Below, in pieces: positions 8,763 through 20,100 of a DNA stretch of 32,762 nucleotides. The stretch is from positions 1-32,762 of the forward strand of contig UZAE01012738.1 of assembly GCA_900617975.1 (NCBI GenBank). The letters run 5' to 3'. The translations under genes were made by a program, and so were the position numbers. Each line of letters begins with the position of its first letter. The first letter of the stretch is position 1. The stretch is from Rodentolepis nana (Eukaryota; Platyhelminthes; Cestoda; Cyclophyllidea; Hymenolepididae). Under the pieces are notes generated by a model. The model did not search any database. It saw only the letters and a program-made list of their open reading frames with translations, and was not told where the DNA came from.

Positions 8763-10467
8763 AGCAGGGAAAAATTCGGCAGAAAAACCGAAACATACGC
8801 GAGAGGCTCAATGCGGTTAAACAAACTAAAATACCAAATTGAGCTTTTAATTCCTCAATATCATTTATTCATGCCTAACTTATAAATATTCCATTTGTTC
8901 TTAGTCGTTATCAGCAAAATTTTAACAATACTACCTACATTAAGCATACAAACGACTAAAGTTTAACATATAAAAGATTCAACGTTTGAAACCCACTTAT
9001 CAAATATCGAATTTTACGTTATCATTTAACTTTACTTGTAGACTGCACAACTACCTTAATCAATTCTGGTAGATTATTGAATCGAAAGCAAATCATAATC
9101 ACTTTTAAGTTCATTTCTCAAATTCAGCATTAATTTAAATATTATCGTTTAGTGTGTGGGACACTTCATCAATGACAAAATAGAAATCCTGCTATAGAAT
9201 AGTACTCAGAAATGTTTAGCTATTAAAGTTCAAACGAATTATGCTAGAGTTATCTGATAACTAATCGCTTTGCCAACATTACACTTCGCTATCAATATAC
9301 GTACCGAATAAACGTGTACCGTGCTACACGTCCGTTTCCCTTATAGCTGGGCTATAGCTTAGCTTGTTCTGGGAGTCTAGCTAGATGTTGGAGAATCTGC
9401 CATAGAGATTTCTGAGTCGGTCAGGCTTTACTGGCGTAGCAATCCGCTACAATTGGAACTCCCGGAATCTGACTTTTTGTTTTCTGCTTAATTTTTCATT
9501 TGAAACTGTTCAGTATTCCCGTTTTATAATCTTGCCACAAACTTGTGATAGCCTGTTCAATATTTTTTAATTGTTCGAATAGCTTTCTTAACCTTCCATT
9601 CCAGTAATGAAATATGTTTTACAGTCAGAGTTTGAACTTATGAAATGGAAATTATGTTTGTTATAATTTATTATTATCAAATACTTTTATACCTTTTGGA
9701 GAACTACTAAAAGCGCCAGACATTAACAAAATACGTTAACCTTAATAAACATGTGATCATGTGAAACACTTGGATAAAAGTTGATTCGCTTTTCGCGTCG
9801 AACGATAGATTAGCTAAATTTCTATTTGCAGAAAAATTTCAGATATATTCGCTTATTTAGAACTATTCTGAACGTTGTAATAGAAACAAATCAATTCATA
9901 TCAGATTTGAACAACAAGATTGTTGTTTTATTTATGTGTAATATATGCATATATATGTTGTCTCGAAAATACTAAGAATATTCAATTTTGTGAATTTTCG
10001 CTCCCATCTTTGGGGTATTTTAAATTAGATGGAATTTAGGAACTGAAAGCAAGGGCATCTACAAACGCATATGCGAAGAAACCTGTGGTAGGGCACATGG
10101 CACAGATTCCTAATTATTTTTTATTAAACGCCTCCTGTGAAATTTCTCTTCTGATGTCTGCAATAAAAGAAATGTTATATTTAAAAATTTTCTTGTGAAT
10201 TTCCAGTAAATGTTAAGCATTGAACAGCATTTGTAAGTATGAGAGCTTAATTTATGCGCATCTATGTCAAGGTATATGATACCGATTAGCGTTGAAAATT
10301 AGTGGCAAATTAGATATAAAGGGGTAATCTTATATTTTAATGAGGAATTGTAATAATCTATTATAATGATAGTAAATAAGTAAAACCAAATATGTACGAT
10401 TGTTAATAATATCACTTTAGACACTGGCAGTATTAAGGAATAAAATCGCCAAATAATTTTTTAAAAA
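8763..10467. other. intergenic region between divergent PSMB4 and NFI genes
   Basis: AT-rich, with no coding sequence recognised. It must contain the PSMB4 promoter. The one structured segment is the foldable block at 9361-9478, listed separately. Confidence 0.5.
9361..9478 (+). ncRNA. candidate structured RNA, cloverleaf-like
   Basis: A less AT-rich island. TTCTGGGAGT (9367-9376) pairs with ACTCCCGGAA (9458-9467) over 10 bp with one G-U. Inside are three hairpins: AATCT-GCCATAG-AGATT (9394-9410, 5-bp stem, 7-nt loop), GTCAG-GCTTTA-CTGGC (9420-9435) and GTAGC-AATCC-GCTAC (9436-9450), the last two directly abutting. A T5 run at 9474-9478 could end a Pol III transcript. The layout resembles a tRNA with a long variable arm, but the T-arm loop lacks TTCRA and I find no convincing box B, so it is not a functional tRNA by eye. 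It could be a tRNA-derived SINE head, a pseudogene or another small RNA. The reverse strand can fold similarly. Confidence 0.3.
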
Positions 10468-10782
10468 AGGAGCGTAAGATAGACTTGCCTCCACGTGGTG
10501 CTTCCTGGGCAAAGTATACTTATTCGCAAAAAAAGGTACAAACCAGCATTTAACCTCTGACCTCAAAGCACAATGTCCCCACTTTATGTCATATTCCATT
10601 ATTTCACGTTACTAATCGTACCTGTAACCTGTCAGTCTGTCTCTTTTGCATCCATTAATCACTCTTCTGTCCCCCCTTTTGAATTCACCCTCTTTAATGT
10701 TCCTCCCCTCTGTGAAGCCTGAAGTCAGCTAAAGGGTTAATGATAACTGTCAAAACGCCTGCCATTTGGCATAAATAAATAC
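10468..10782 (+). mobile_element. SINE-like retroelement, copy A
   Basis: Plus-orientation copy of the family best seen at 32384-32714. The head (ATAGACTTGCCTCCACGTGG, then CCTGGGCAAAGTATA) starts at about the same point as the other copies. The 3' part CTGTGAAGCCTGAAGTCAGC continues into AAGGGTTAATGATAACTGTC and CGCCTGCCATTTGGCATAAA. It is the most diverged of the three copies, with many substitutions. A weak flanking match (AATAATTT at 10452-10459 and 10786-10793) may be a decayed target-site duplication but is not convincing. It lies about 260 bp upstream of the NFI start codon. Confidence 0.85.
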
Positions 10783-11043
10783 ATGAATAATTTCTCAAAG
10801 TTATTGAATATTCAATCAAATTTTTTATTTTTTAATAAATATTTTACCATATTTCGAATAGTTTTTGTTAGCTATATTAACGCTATGTTCAATATAGTAA
10901 ATTTTATGCAATATTTTCGGCTTCCTTGACCTTGGTTTAAGTCTATCTATGTAAATTGGCGCTGCTATTGGATAATGTTTTGGACAGTTTTTGGATAGTA
11001 TCGTGTGTGGCGTCACATGCTCTAGTATCTCGAATTAACCCTA
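10783..11043. other. presumed NFI 5' region
   Basis: AT-rich sequence between SINE copy A and the NFI start codon. A TAG acceptor-like site (CACATGCTCTAG) ends at 11025, 18 nt before the ATG, and could be a 5'-UTR intron end or a spliced-leader site. No TATA box can be claimed. Confidence 0.35.
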
Positions 11044-11151
11044 ATGAGTTTTATTTATGCACAAGACGAGCCAGATAAATCGGTTTCATTTATTTCTAAT
11101 ATTGACTATTCTCAACCACGTCGATCGTCTGCTAACAGTGGACCGAATCAG
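11044..11151 (+). CDS. NFI exon 1 (start codon)
   Basis: Encodes 36 residues beginning MSFIYAQDEPDKSVSF. The ATG is the first after an in-frame TAG at 11023-11025. It ends CAG|GTATTT, and the 42-bp intron ends ACTTAG. Confidence is lower than for the domain exons because the N-terminus has no homologue I know. Confidence 0.7.
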
Positions 11152-14100
11152 GTATTTTTAAATAAAGTAAATTTATTGCATTATAATACTTAGATTAAAT
11201 TGGAAAATTATACTAACGTCTATCAGCAAAATACTTTACCACCTCAATACTCTGACTACTCAAAAGATAATAATGGTCACCAACCAAAGCCCGAACCTCC
11301 ATTGAAATTTTCTTCGGAACTCCTAGCTCCTTCCATTCCTGTTTCTTCGCAGCCATCTCCTATAATGCAAAGGTACATCCCTGAAATCAATTCGTGTATG
11401 CCAATGCTTATTCCTTCTACTGGTGTCCCTAACAACAGTATCAGCGGTTTAAATAAATCTGATTTTCGTAAATCGGATGGTATGGTCTCCCAAAAAAATG
11501 ATTATTGCTTTAACGACAATGCTTCGATATCCCCCGCTTTATCATCCACAGAACCTTCCTTTCGAAAATATCAGTGCCTTGATGGTAGTGTAAATCTTGC
11601 ACAATCGGGGCAATCAGCTAATGAAAAGCAACAACAGAATTCTGCTCCTTCTCAAACACAAGGCGCCTTTGTAACTCCTTCACGGGCCTCTGGTACTGTA
11701 AGTGAAGCTCTCTTTGTCCAAATAATCGTCTCCCGGTGCAAAAGAATTGCTCCTTTGTGGTTTCGTGGTATTTCTTCAATGCGAGAACGTAATCGTGAGG
11801 AGAATCGGCGCACGTCTACCAACTCTGGACAAACCCAGAACGACTGGAGCATTATTGCTGGGAAAATTCGTGTACGTTTTTTGTAATATTTAATTTGTCA
11901 GAGAAGCGTCCAGTTATTGAAATATTCAGTCACTTGCAGTGCAATTCAAAGGTTTTTCCTTAATTTACTGATGCATCGTATGTTCACTTACGCTTTTCCT
12001 AACTAAAGTCCCTCGTCTGAGTAGAAGGCCATGCATCGCTATGCCTCATTGACTTTAGTATCCCACTTTTTGGATTACATGTAGTTTTCAATTTCACCGA
12101 TGCATTATGGTTTGTTATCGCTTGTCATATCTTGTTGCACTATAATACACAGGAATTATTATTGGAATGATAAGTCAAATCACATATGCAGGTCGAGTAT
12201 TTTAGAGGTGGCATGGACGTCCATCGGTAATTATTACACATGGTACAGCAAAGAAATTTTCCAGGTTGTGAACGTGTTCAGGTAGGCTTGAAGGAAGAAG
12301 CGTGGTTAATGTTAAGAGGATAACGGTTGTAGAAGTACTGATTTGCCAACAATTTCAAATAGACGGTGATTCGCTTTTTGCTATTCAAATGTTAAATCTT
12401 CATCATTTACTTTCCATTTTCTTGAGTGAGTTTCTGTCCGCAGTATCAGGTTCTTATTGATTTAATTACGTATTTAGTTTGTTTACGCATTTATACTGAC
12501 AAGAGGAAGTTGTGATCTTATGTAATTCTCAGTTCTTCGTGTTCTTTGTTTTTATTAGATAAATGTGCAACTAGAAATAATTGGGGGGGGGTGGGGGGTG
12601 ATTGGAGTTATTGAATTTATGTATTGTAAATGTTTGCTTGTCTTCACGTTGCAATTTCATTTAAAAATGGAGTGTTGAAGATTATCCGTTTTGATTCCCT
12701 TAATGACTAAAATATTTGATGAAGTTTGGGCTATAATTTATGGGAATTTCACTTCTTCAATAATAAAAGTGTCCAAGGCGTTTATTACGTCACTTATTAT
12801 ATTATTTAAAAAATGCACGTCATGACTACCCAAATAAAAACTGTAAACTTTCTGGTCGTTTTTCATAAATTCCCTCCCTCTCAAGTCAGTCTGGCCTTGT
12901 CTGCATTTTGCATTCGTCGGCTTAGCGCTATTTTAATGTCGTTTCATGATGTAATTATTGGTTAGATTCATTGTATATATTAGGGCAAGTGAAGTAGAAA
13001 TTTCTTTAGCCTACTGGCCATAATCCAATAGCTATGGTTGTACATCCCGATATTAGAAGGTCTGAGTTTGGTAGGTTAATTGAGTAGACTGAAGAAAGCG
13101 TTAATGAATTGTTCATGGATCATTCTCATAAAAAAGCAACTGTAAAGGAACCGACATAATATAATTTTTATTGTAATTGCACTTTCCATCTTCTTAAATC
13201 GCGCAGAATTTATAGAACTTGAGGTTTGATATCCCCTCAAACGACTAATGATATTTGGGCTGGGATCATCTGACGTCCCTTCCCGAGTGAGAAGACTAGG
13301 ACTACCTCTATTGTTGGTGAGAATTAAATGGGGGTGTTGGCTATTCGCTTCAGTGACGCTTGTGGATCTTTTGAATTCTGATTGTATAGGCGTGTTTGTT
13401 GATGACTGCGCTACCGATACATTAAGATGAGGCATCCGATGATTACTCAGTAGGCAGATCATGGTATTTGTGACTTAACGAGCAGTTGTCCCTCTTACCA
13501 TGTTTTTATTCCATATGACGCAATGAATAAGTCATTAAATTGCTTCGATACAGGAGCCCTTGAAAAGCATCAACGAGACTGCTCGATTAACTCCTATAAG
13601 TGTCTGAATAACAACTTGTGTTTTCTGTGGCCATCTGTCTTAAATCTGTTTTTTTTGTATGCTCAGCCTATCTACAGATTGTGCCTGGATTATGGTTTTT
13701 ATTCCCTTACAATATCAAGTTTGACCTAGACCCAATTTCAACTTAAACCATTATCTCACGCTAAGGTTTTTTTAAAATTCAGTCTCTTGTTTTCCCTATA
13801 TGAGTTTTCTTTTTCTTTAGTGACAATTTTGCTTTCCCTATACCGGAATTCTCAGTTGGGTAAACAAACTTTGATTGTCGCTTTTATGCCTGGTAAATAA
13901 TGTCCCCCCTCTATGCCTAATCCAATTCCAGGGGAATTTCGTACTTGTTGATGCCCACTTAACAGAACCCCGTTGTTTCTACACGAATGGGAAGAAAATT
14001 GTCCATTTTATTGTAGTGTTTTCGTTTTCTGCTTCAGCAATCATTGCTAGGTTGGTGAAGAAATTCACCGTTATCATTAAATAAAAGTTGAATAGGAATG

Positions 14101-17100
14101 ATGAGTTGGAAGGTGAATTTGGTTGGTCGCATAACTTAAACCAATTTGGCAATATAAAGTTCGGATCATAGATTCGATTTGGGAAATTAATTATTAACCC
14201 TCTATGCTACAGCTATAAAGAAAAAGGTGATGGGTTGTGAACTTAGGAGATCTGGGTCATGAAGTCATCAATTTTTGCTTTACCGAACTTACAGTCGGTT
14301 CCGCTTTGCCCAAACGACTTTATTGTCTGCATTCCGTTCAATTAAAGCTCAGTTATACGTGTGACAATGAACATTGTTTCTCAAAACCAAAGGATTTTAC
14401 CTACCTAATTCTTCCACACTTCCTAAACCCGTTTGCATTTACCATACATTAGAAGAACTTACTGTTTCCAACAAAACTGTTGGTGGTTCCGCTTCAGAGC
14501 TATGACCTTACTTTTTATTTCATATATATCACATCGTCACCGGCATGATAAAACTCGAAGTAATTTTCTTTTGAACAAGATTTTTACATTAAGTGCATAA
14601 CTCGGCATGTTTCAGCTTTATAAGTTACTATAAATGGTGGTTTTTCCCATCATTAGTTGGTTGGAATTAGTTTAAGCGTCTAATGACAAAAGGGGCTGGT
14701 TGACTTACCATTTTATAAAGTTTTTTTTATTTCGCTCGTGTAAAGTAACAGGATTAGTTTTTATTCTCGTATTCTACTGTTTTTACTCTAATCAGATCAT
14801 GGATTAAAATATTTTTTCAGCTTTCCCAAGTTCAAATATATGGTATAGTATTGTATAGTGTTGTATTTTGATTATATTTTGATATTTACCAATATGTAAT
14901 TGAAGTCAGTTTTGCCAGGATTTCGGATAAACATCTTTAATGCACTTATTGGTAAAGCCATTTTTTGTGATCCATTCCTTTAATTGATCAATAATGCCTA
15001 AAAATATGACATTTTGTGCCGATTTCTGACTTTGCTTTGAGTTTCTTACTTTAAATAAAGTAGTTGTTTATCCACTTATCCAATTTTACTTAGTTACTTG
15101 ATTCTAGAGCTGGGCAGGAAATCGTCTTAACACTCTCTTAAGTCAGCATTGTCTAGGTCTGGTTAATAAGTCCTCTCAAGTGAACTATTAATGTCAATAT
15201 TAGGCATATCAAAATACAATTCAGGTGGATTTATGAATATTTTGTTATTACCCACAACAAAGCAAAAAATTACAATTTTTCATCGTGGGAGAGCTTTTAA
15301 ACACCACCAGCAATAAAGCGGCCCAAAATAGGGGTGGGGGGGGGGCTAAAGAAGAAGATCGAGTGGAAATTGATACCGCCAACAAATTCTCACAAAATTT
15401 AATCTTTGGGCTTTGGTTGTTTGTGACGTTCAGTTGACCAATTTTAGTAACCGAAGGTAATTTATTGAAAGTTTTGTTGAATGCCAGCTTTCATGTTCCA
15501 GGAGTTACATTTATTTTTCCTAATTGCGTATTCTATAAAACCGGGCCTATTTCTTTGCAAACAGAAGAAAATGAACATCTAGAATTGATCAAACTTAAAG
15601 GATTGGTTAATACTATCACGTACTTATTCTATATGAGCCTGAGTTTCTTACTTTTATTCATCAGTTCTTCAACACATTTTCTAATATAGTTTTACAATTA
15701 GAAAGCAATATCGACCTGTTCCTGACCTAAACTTTCATTTCAATTGTCGAACCATCTTTTAGCCGGCTTATCACACTTTATATCTTATCTTAACACTCAT
15801 TGAATAGATACATTCAATAGCTTAATTTACCAGTGGCTTTAACTCTGACACGTAACACACGATTAATCTCATCTCCTCTCTCTCTCTCTCTCTCTTCAAC
15901 CAAACAGGAGATGAACCAGATCATGGAGACTGACACAGTAGTGAATCTTCTCAAAAAGCTTCACAAAGAACTCCAAGCAGACTCTGTGTTGAAGTTCATC
16001 AAGTGTTGGCTTGGTGACCCAGATGCTCTCAATGACCCTGACTCTTGTGTTCTTAGTCGACCCGATGCCAAGGGACGAATGCGTCGAATTGATGGTGGCA
16101 AGGGCTCCGATAAGGTAAGCATCATTATTTAATTAACTTGAACAAAAAGGTCTTATCTTGGTACTGTTTAGGCGTTTGGTATGTTTTCGAGAGCATTATA
16201 AAGATAATATGAACGGGGTTTGTGGGGGGGGGGGAGTGGGAGAGGTGTCAGTTTGGAAAAAAGATTTCTGCGTTGCCGTAGTTGCGTTTGGGATCCATTT
16301 ATCCTTAAAACCTCTTTACCGGAAATTTTGTGAGCATTAGCTTTCGGCCTAGTTTTCAACGCAGGTGAGTGACTATTCCATTGAATGTTTGTTTTCAAGA
16401 GTGAAGACTTGAGTTCTTGATAATTTTCTCGATCTCATTTGTCTTTTCGTAGAAGCGAACATGTTCTCGAATTTTTCACTTTGAAAATACTGACTGGTGA
16501 CTCGACAGTTATCGTTTAAGTTTCCAGGTCGTTTATTTGTGTATGCCGATAATATTTCCTCTTCTTTTCAAATTACACAGTCAGGGGACGAAATTGGCTT
16601 AGAGTAATCATACTTACCTGTCTTTAGCAGGAGGGTTTCTAGACCAGAGAAAAAGGTCAATGTAGGCTGAAGAAGGCTGATTAATCTCTAGCCCCTTCCA
16701 ACTTTATGAACCCCACAACAATAAGTTAGGAACCAGAGCTTGGCAGAAGCAGAGTATTCTCATATTTGAAGGACAGAAATGCCGAGTAAAGTCCACCAAG
16801 CAGATTCTAAATAATGTTAGAAAATCGACAAAATGTCGGAAGCTTACTAGAATTTGCAAACGCATTGCGATTACACTTCAATGGGACTGTCTGGAAGTAA
16901 TTAATTGTTTCCACGATGATGATGATGATGTTTCGTTCGTTCGTTCGTTCATTCTCTCTTTTTCCTTTTTCGCACTCGTGCAAACGTGCTTCTGCGTGAA
17001 TTCCTTGTATGAGCGAATACGTGCTTGATTAAACAGTTAAGGAGGAGGGGGTTGGGAGGGGGGGGGAGTGTATTGTGGTGGCAGCGGTATGGCTAATTTA

Positions 17101-20100
17101 TGCGCAGTAGCTCCCACGAAATTCTCCACTCTGGTTCCTGACTTCATCTGCAAAAGAAGCATTTTCTAACCTGTATTCAATTGAGTTTGTAAACTTTTAG
17201 GCATTATCTGTGGAAACTAGCTTTGAAATATTACAATTTTCTTTCGAGTGGGCTTATCTTAAATGGTGAATTAAAACTGTTTTGATTCTGTTGTTGTCTC
17301 ATTGTATGCTTCCTAAACAATTTCTTGGAACTAATTTGACTCAATAGCAATTTCCATTGCTCTGAAGCACTTTGTTTCCCTTGTATTCCAATTGAAGCCT
17401 AGTACCTAACTCAAATTTTCACCAGAGATTCTTCTCGAAGATACGATTCTGGCAAAGAGATGTATAGGTGATGCTATATTGAGTAGGAAGAGGAAAGTGA
17501 AATTAGAAAACTTTACTTCTGCTAAGAAAATAGAATTTCTTTTGTGGTCGGGTAACGATTATTTTCTGATTTATTCATAAGTTCTTTGTGCCTTTGGCTA
17601 CTTGAGTTGGCATTCAAATTGGTCCTCAGACTGAAGGTTCTTGAGTAGAAAATTGCCCTAACTCCAGAGTTACATTCATTCGTACTTCTATTTAAAACCA
17701 CTTCTAGATTTGTAGAAGTTTTAAAGATTGAGTGGTCATACTAACTCCAACTCTGGAGCTACAGAGTACTAAGTTAATCCAGCCGGAATTTTTTGAATTG
17801 AATTGATTCAGCTTAGCTGTACTCACTTGTATGTTTGATAGATTTTCCACATTGTATTTATATTCGTTTTATTGCTTTCTGAAAGGATATCATATTATGC
17901 GATATTCGCACCATTCAGTTGTTATATAGCGATATATCAGTGTATATCATCTTCTTTAATCTTGCGAAAATATCAGATGGAGGCTTCCAATCAAATTGAC
18001 CGCTAAATTTAGTAATGACTATTTCCCTGTCAAAACTGTTATGGTTTTGAGACTACCAACATATTAACGGTTTTCACTTGTTTCAGCTGTAAATGTCGAT
18101 GAGACAGCTTAGCTTAAACATTTTGCTCATTAATATCAACTGTCAGGAATCAAGTTTATTGAATCGGAGTGAAAATGTTCGTGAAAGTGTTAAACTTCGC
18201 TTTTCAAATGTCACCTCTGTAAGTAAGTTTACTTTGACTTGAAGGGGCCCTCACGATGGACTTGACAATAACACACTGCTTCTGATATAATTATTTCGCT
18301 GGAGTTTTTTGTTTTGGTACTCCTCAATCTTTGATATGAATTTTTTATATTTTTGTTTTCATTTGGTAGATTCACTTAAATCTGTTCATAATTTCTGGTT
18401 CAAAGCAGATGCACCCTTTTTGGCTTCAGATAGGGGATTGAAAGTGTGCCCAAGCTAAGTCCCTCGTTTAAAGAGAACATTTGAATAATGTAGGGAAATC
18501 CACAGCTTCCAACATTTCGTATTTTGAGCGGCCGGGGTAGCAACCTTGATAGATCGCCGTTTTCGTGAATCTGGAATGAGTGCTGCTTAATTTTCGTATA
18601 AATTTTTCTCTCAATCTGAGGCAATTACGAGAGGTCGAGAGCGTCTATTTAAAAATATCCGTAATAATATTTTTCTTCACATCCGACGAGAAATATACAA
18701 AATTTACTTAATGGGGCGATCATTTAAACGTAAAAAATTGGTATAAATGGAGGTTAAGAATAAAGTCGGGTAATATGGAAGCCTTGTTTCACTTGAATTA
18801 CGGATTTATCCTGTTGTCCTCTTCTTACTCAATGAGTATGATTCACTGTTGCCTTCTAATGTTTCAAAAGGTCAAATTTCAGAATTGGGCTCTTCGGTTC
18901 GTAAGTGGAGTTGTCGGAGCTTGTTTACTTGTTGATTAAATTGAACGATTTATCATTCTATCTCGCTAAATTTTTACCAGCCAAGTTTTTTTTACCTTTG
19001 TGCCAGATAAATCACTACTACCTGCTTACTGTGCAGTCTGAAATTGCTATTGATGTCCTGCTCTGGTTATTTTGTTTCCAAACAATCCTTCTGAGTTCCC
19101 TTCCTTTTCCATCATCCAAATTTTGTACTAAGTGACATTTGAGTTCAGTTTTTGGTCTTTCGGTTTCCTTTTTCTGTTTCTTCTTCTTCTTCATCAATTC
19201 ACTATGATCTTTCTGTTTCGGCGCTCTGGTTGGACTAACCCTGACTTCAAAATTCTTTCCATTTCTTAACGTTCTGACTCTGAAAGCAACTTGGAATTTG
19301 AAGCCTCACATCATTCCTAGCATTAAGTGTCGTCAAATAATGTGATAGATGTAGATATGGTTGTAGTATCAACTACTTCGTACCTTCTGTCTGAACTTTA
19401 GAGAGAGAGCTGTCTCCCCACTTCTCGTATCTCTCAACTAATTGCTTTGTGAAAACAAGTTGATTATCAATTAAGCCTTTGAAGTTGTTTGCTCCGTTTG
19501 CGTCACTGTAGGTTGCATTGTGCAAAGAACAACTCCAGTCGCCTTTGAAATGCGTGCTCTTACACTATCGTCTCGCCTAAAACTCTACTTACCATTTTGT
19601 TGCCTAAGAGAAGGAGGGATATTTGCAAGTGGATTTATCATTTATAGTCTATTTATAATCAATTTTCACTTCAAAGCTTCTAATTATATTTATTTATTTC
19701 AAATGGCAGGCATATTGATAGTCATCATTAGCCCTTTAGCTGACTTCGGACTTCACAGAGGGGGTCATTAGCCATTTAGCTGACTTCGGGCTTCACAGAG
19801 GGAAGGTTCACCAAAGTAGAATAAAGGCGATGGGTGGGGAACAGAATTACATCAAAGTGAAAAAAAGTCGAGACTGGGGGGCGGGACGGGAACAATAAAG
19901 TGAGAAAAATTCGAGAGGGGGAGGGGGGAAGAGAAGAGTGATTTACATACGTAAAGGGAAAGGTAGTCACATAGGCTGAGAAAAGGTAAGATGAGTACTG
20001 TTGAAGTGGTCGAATTTAACATACAGTGGGGTCATGGTAGTTTGAAGTGAGAAGTCAACTGCCGGTTAATAGAATTTTTTGCCGTATGAGTATACGTTGC

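Larger units (their letters stand above)
11872..15907 (+). other. NFI intron 2 (4036 bp)
   Basis: GT-AG intron interrupting the DNA-binding domain. It holds a poly-G tract at 12583-12598, an antisense ORF at 13076-13462, a further poly-G tract at 15331-15345 and a (CT)10 run at 15876-15895 that forms the polypyrimidine tract of exon 3. No further NFI coding sequence is seen. Confidence 0.8.

Noticed and set aside
8509..8885. Plus-strand frames overlapping PSMB4 exon 1
   Set aside because: Shadows of the PSMB4 coding strand and its 5' flank.
10417..10599. 60-codon minus-strand frame
   Set aside because: Overlaps the head of SINE copy A; no independent support.
11652..11852. Minus-strand frame inside NFI exon 2
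   Set aside because: Shadow of the NFI coding sequence.
16610..16760. U1 snRNA gene starting at ATACTTACCTG
   Set aside because: Only the first 11 bases match; the stem-loops and Sm site expected of U1 are not seen.
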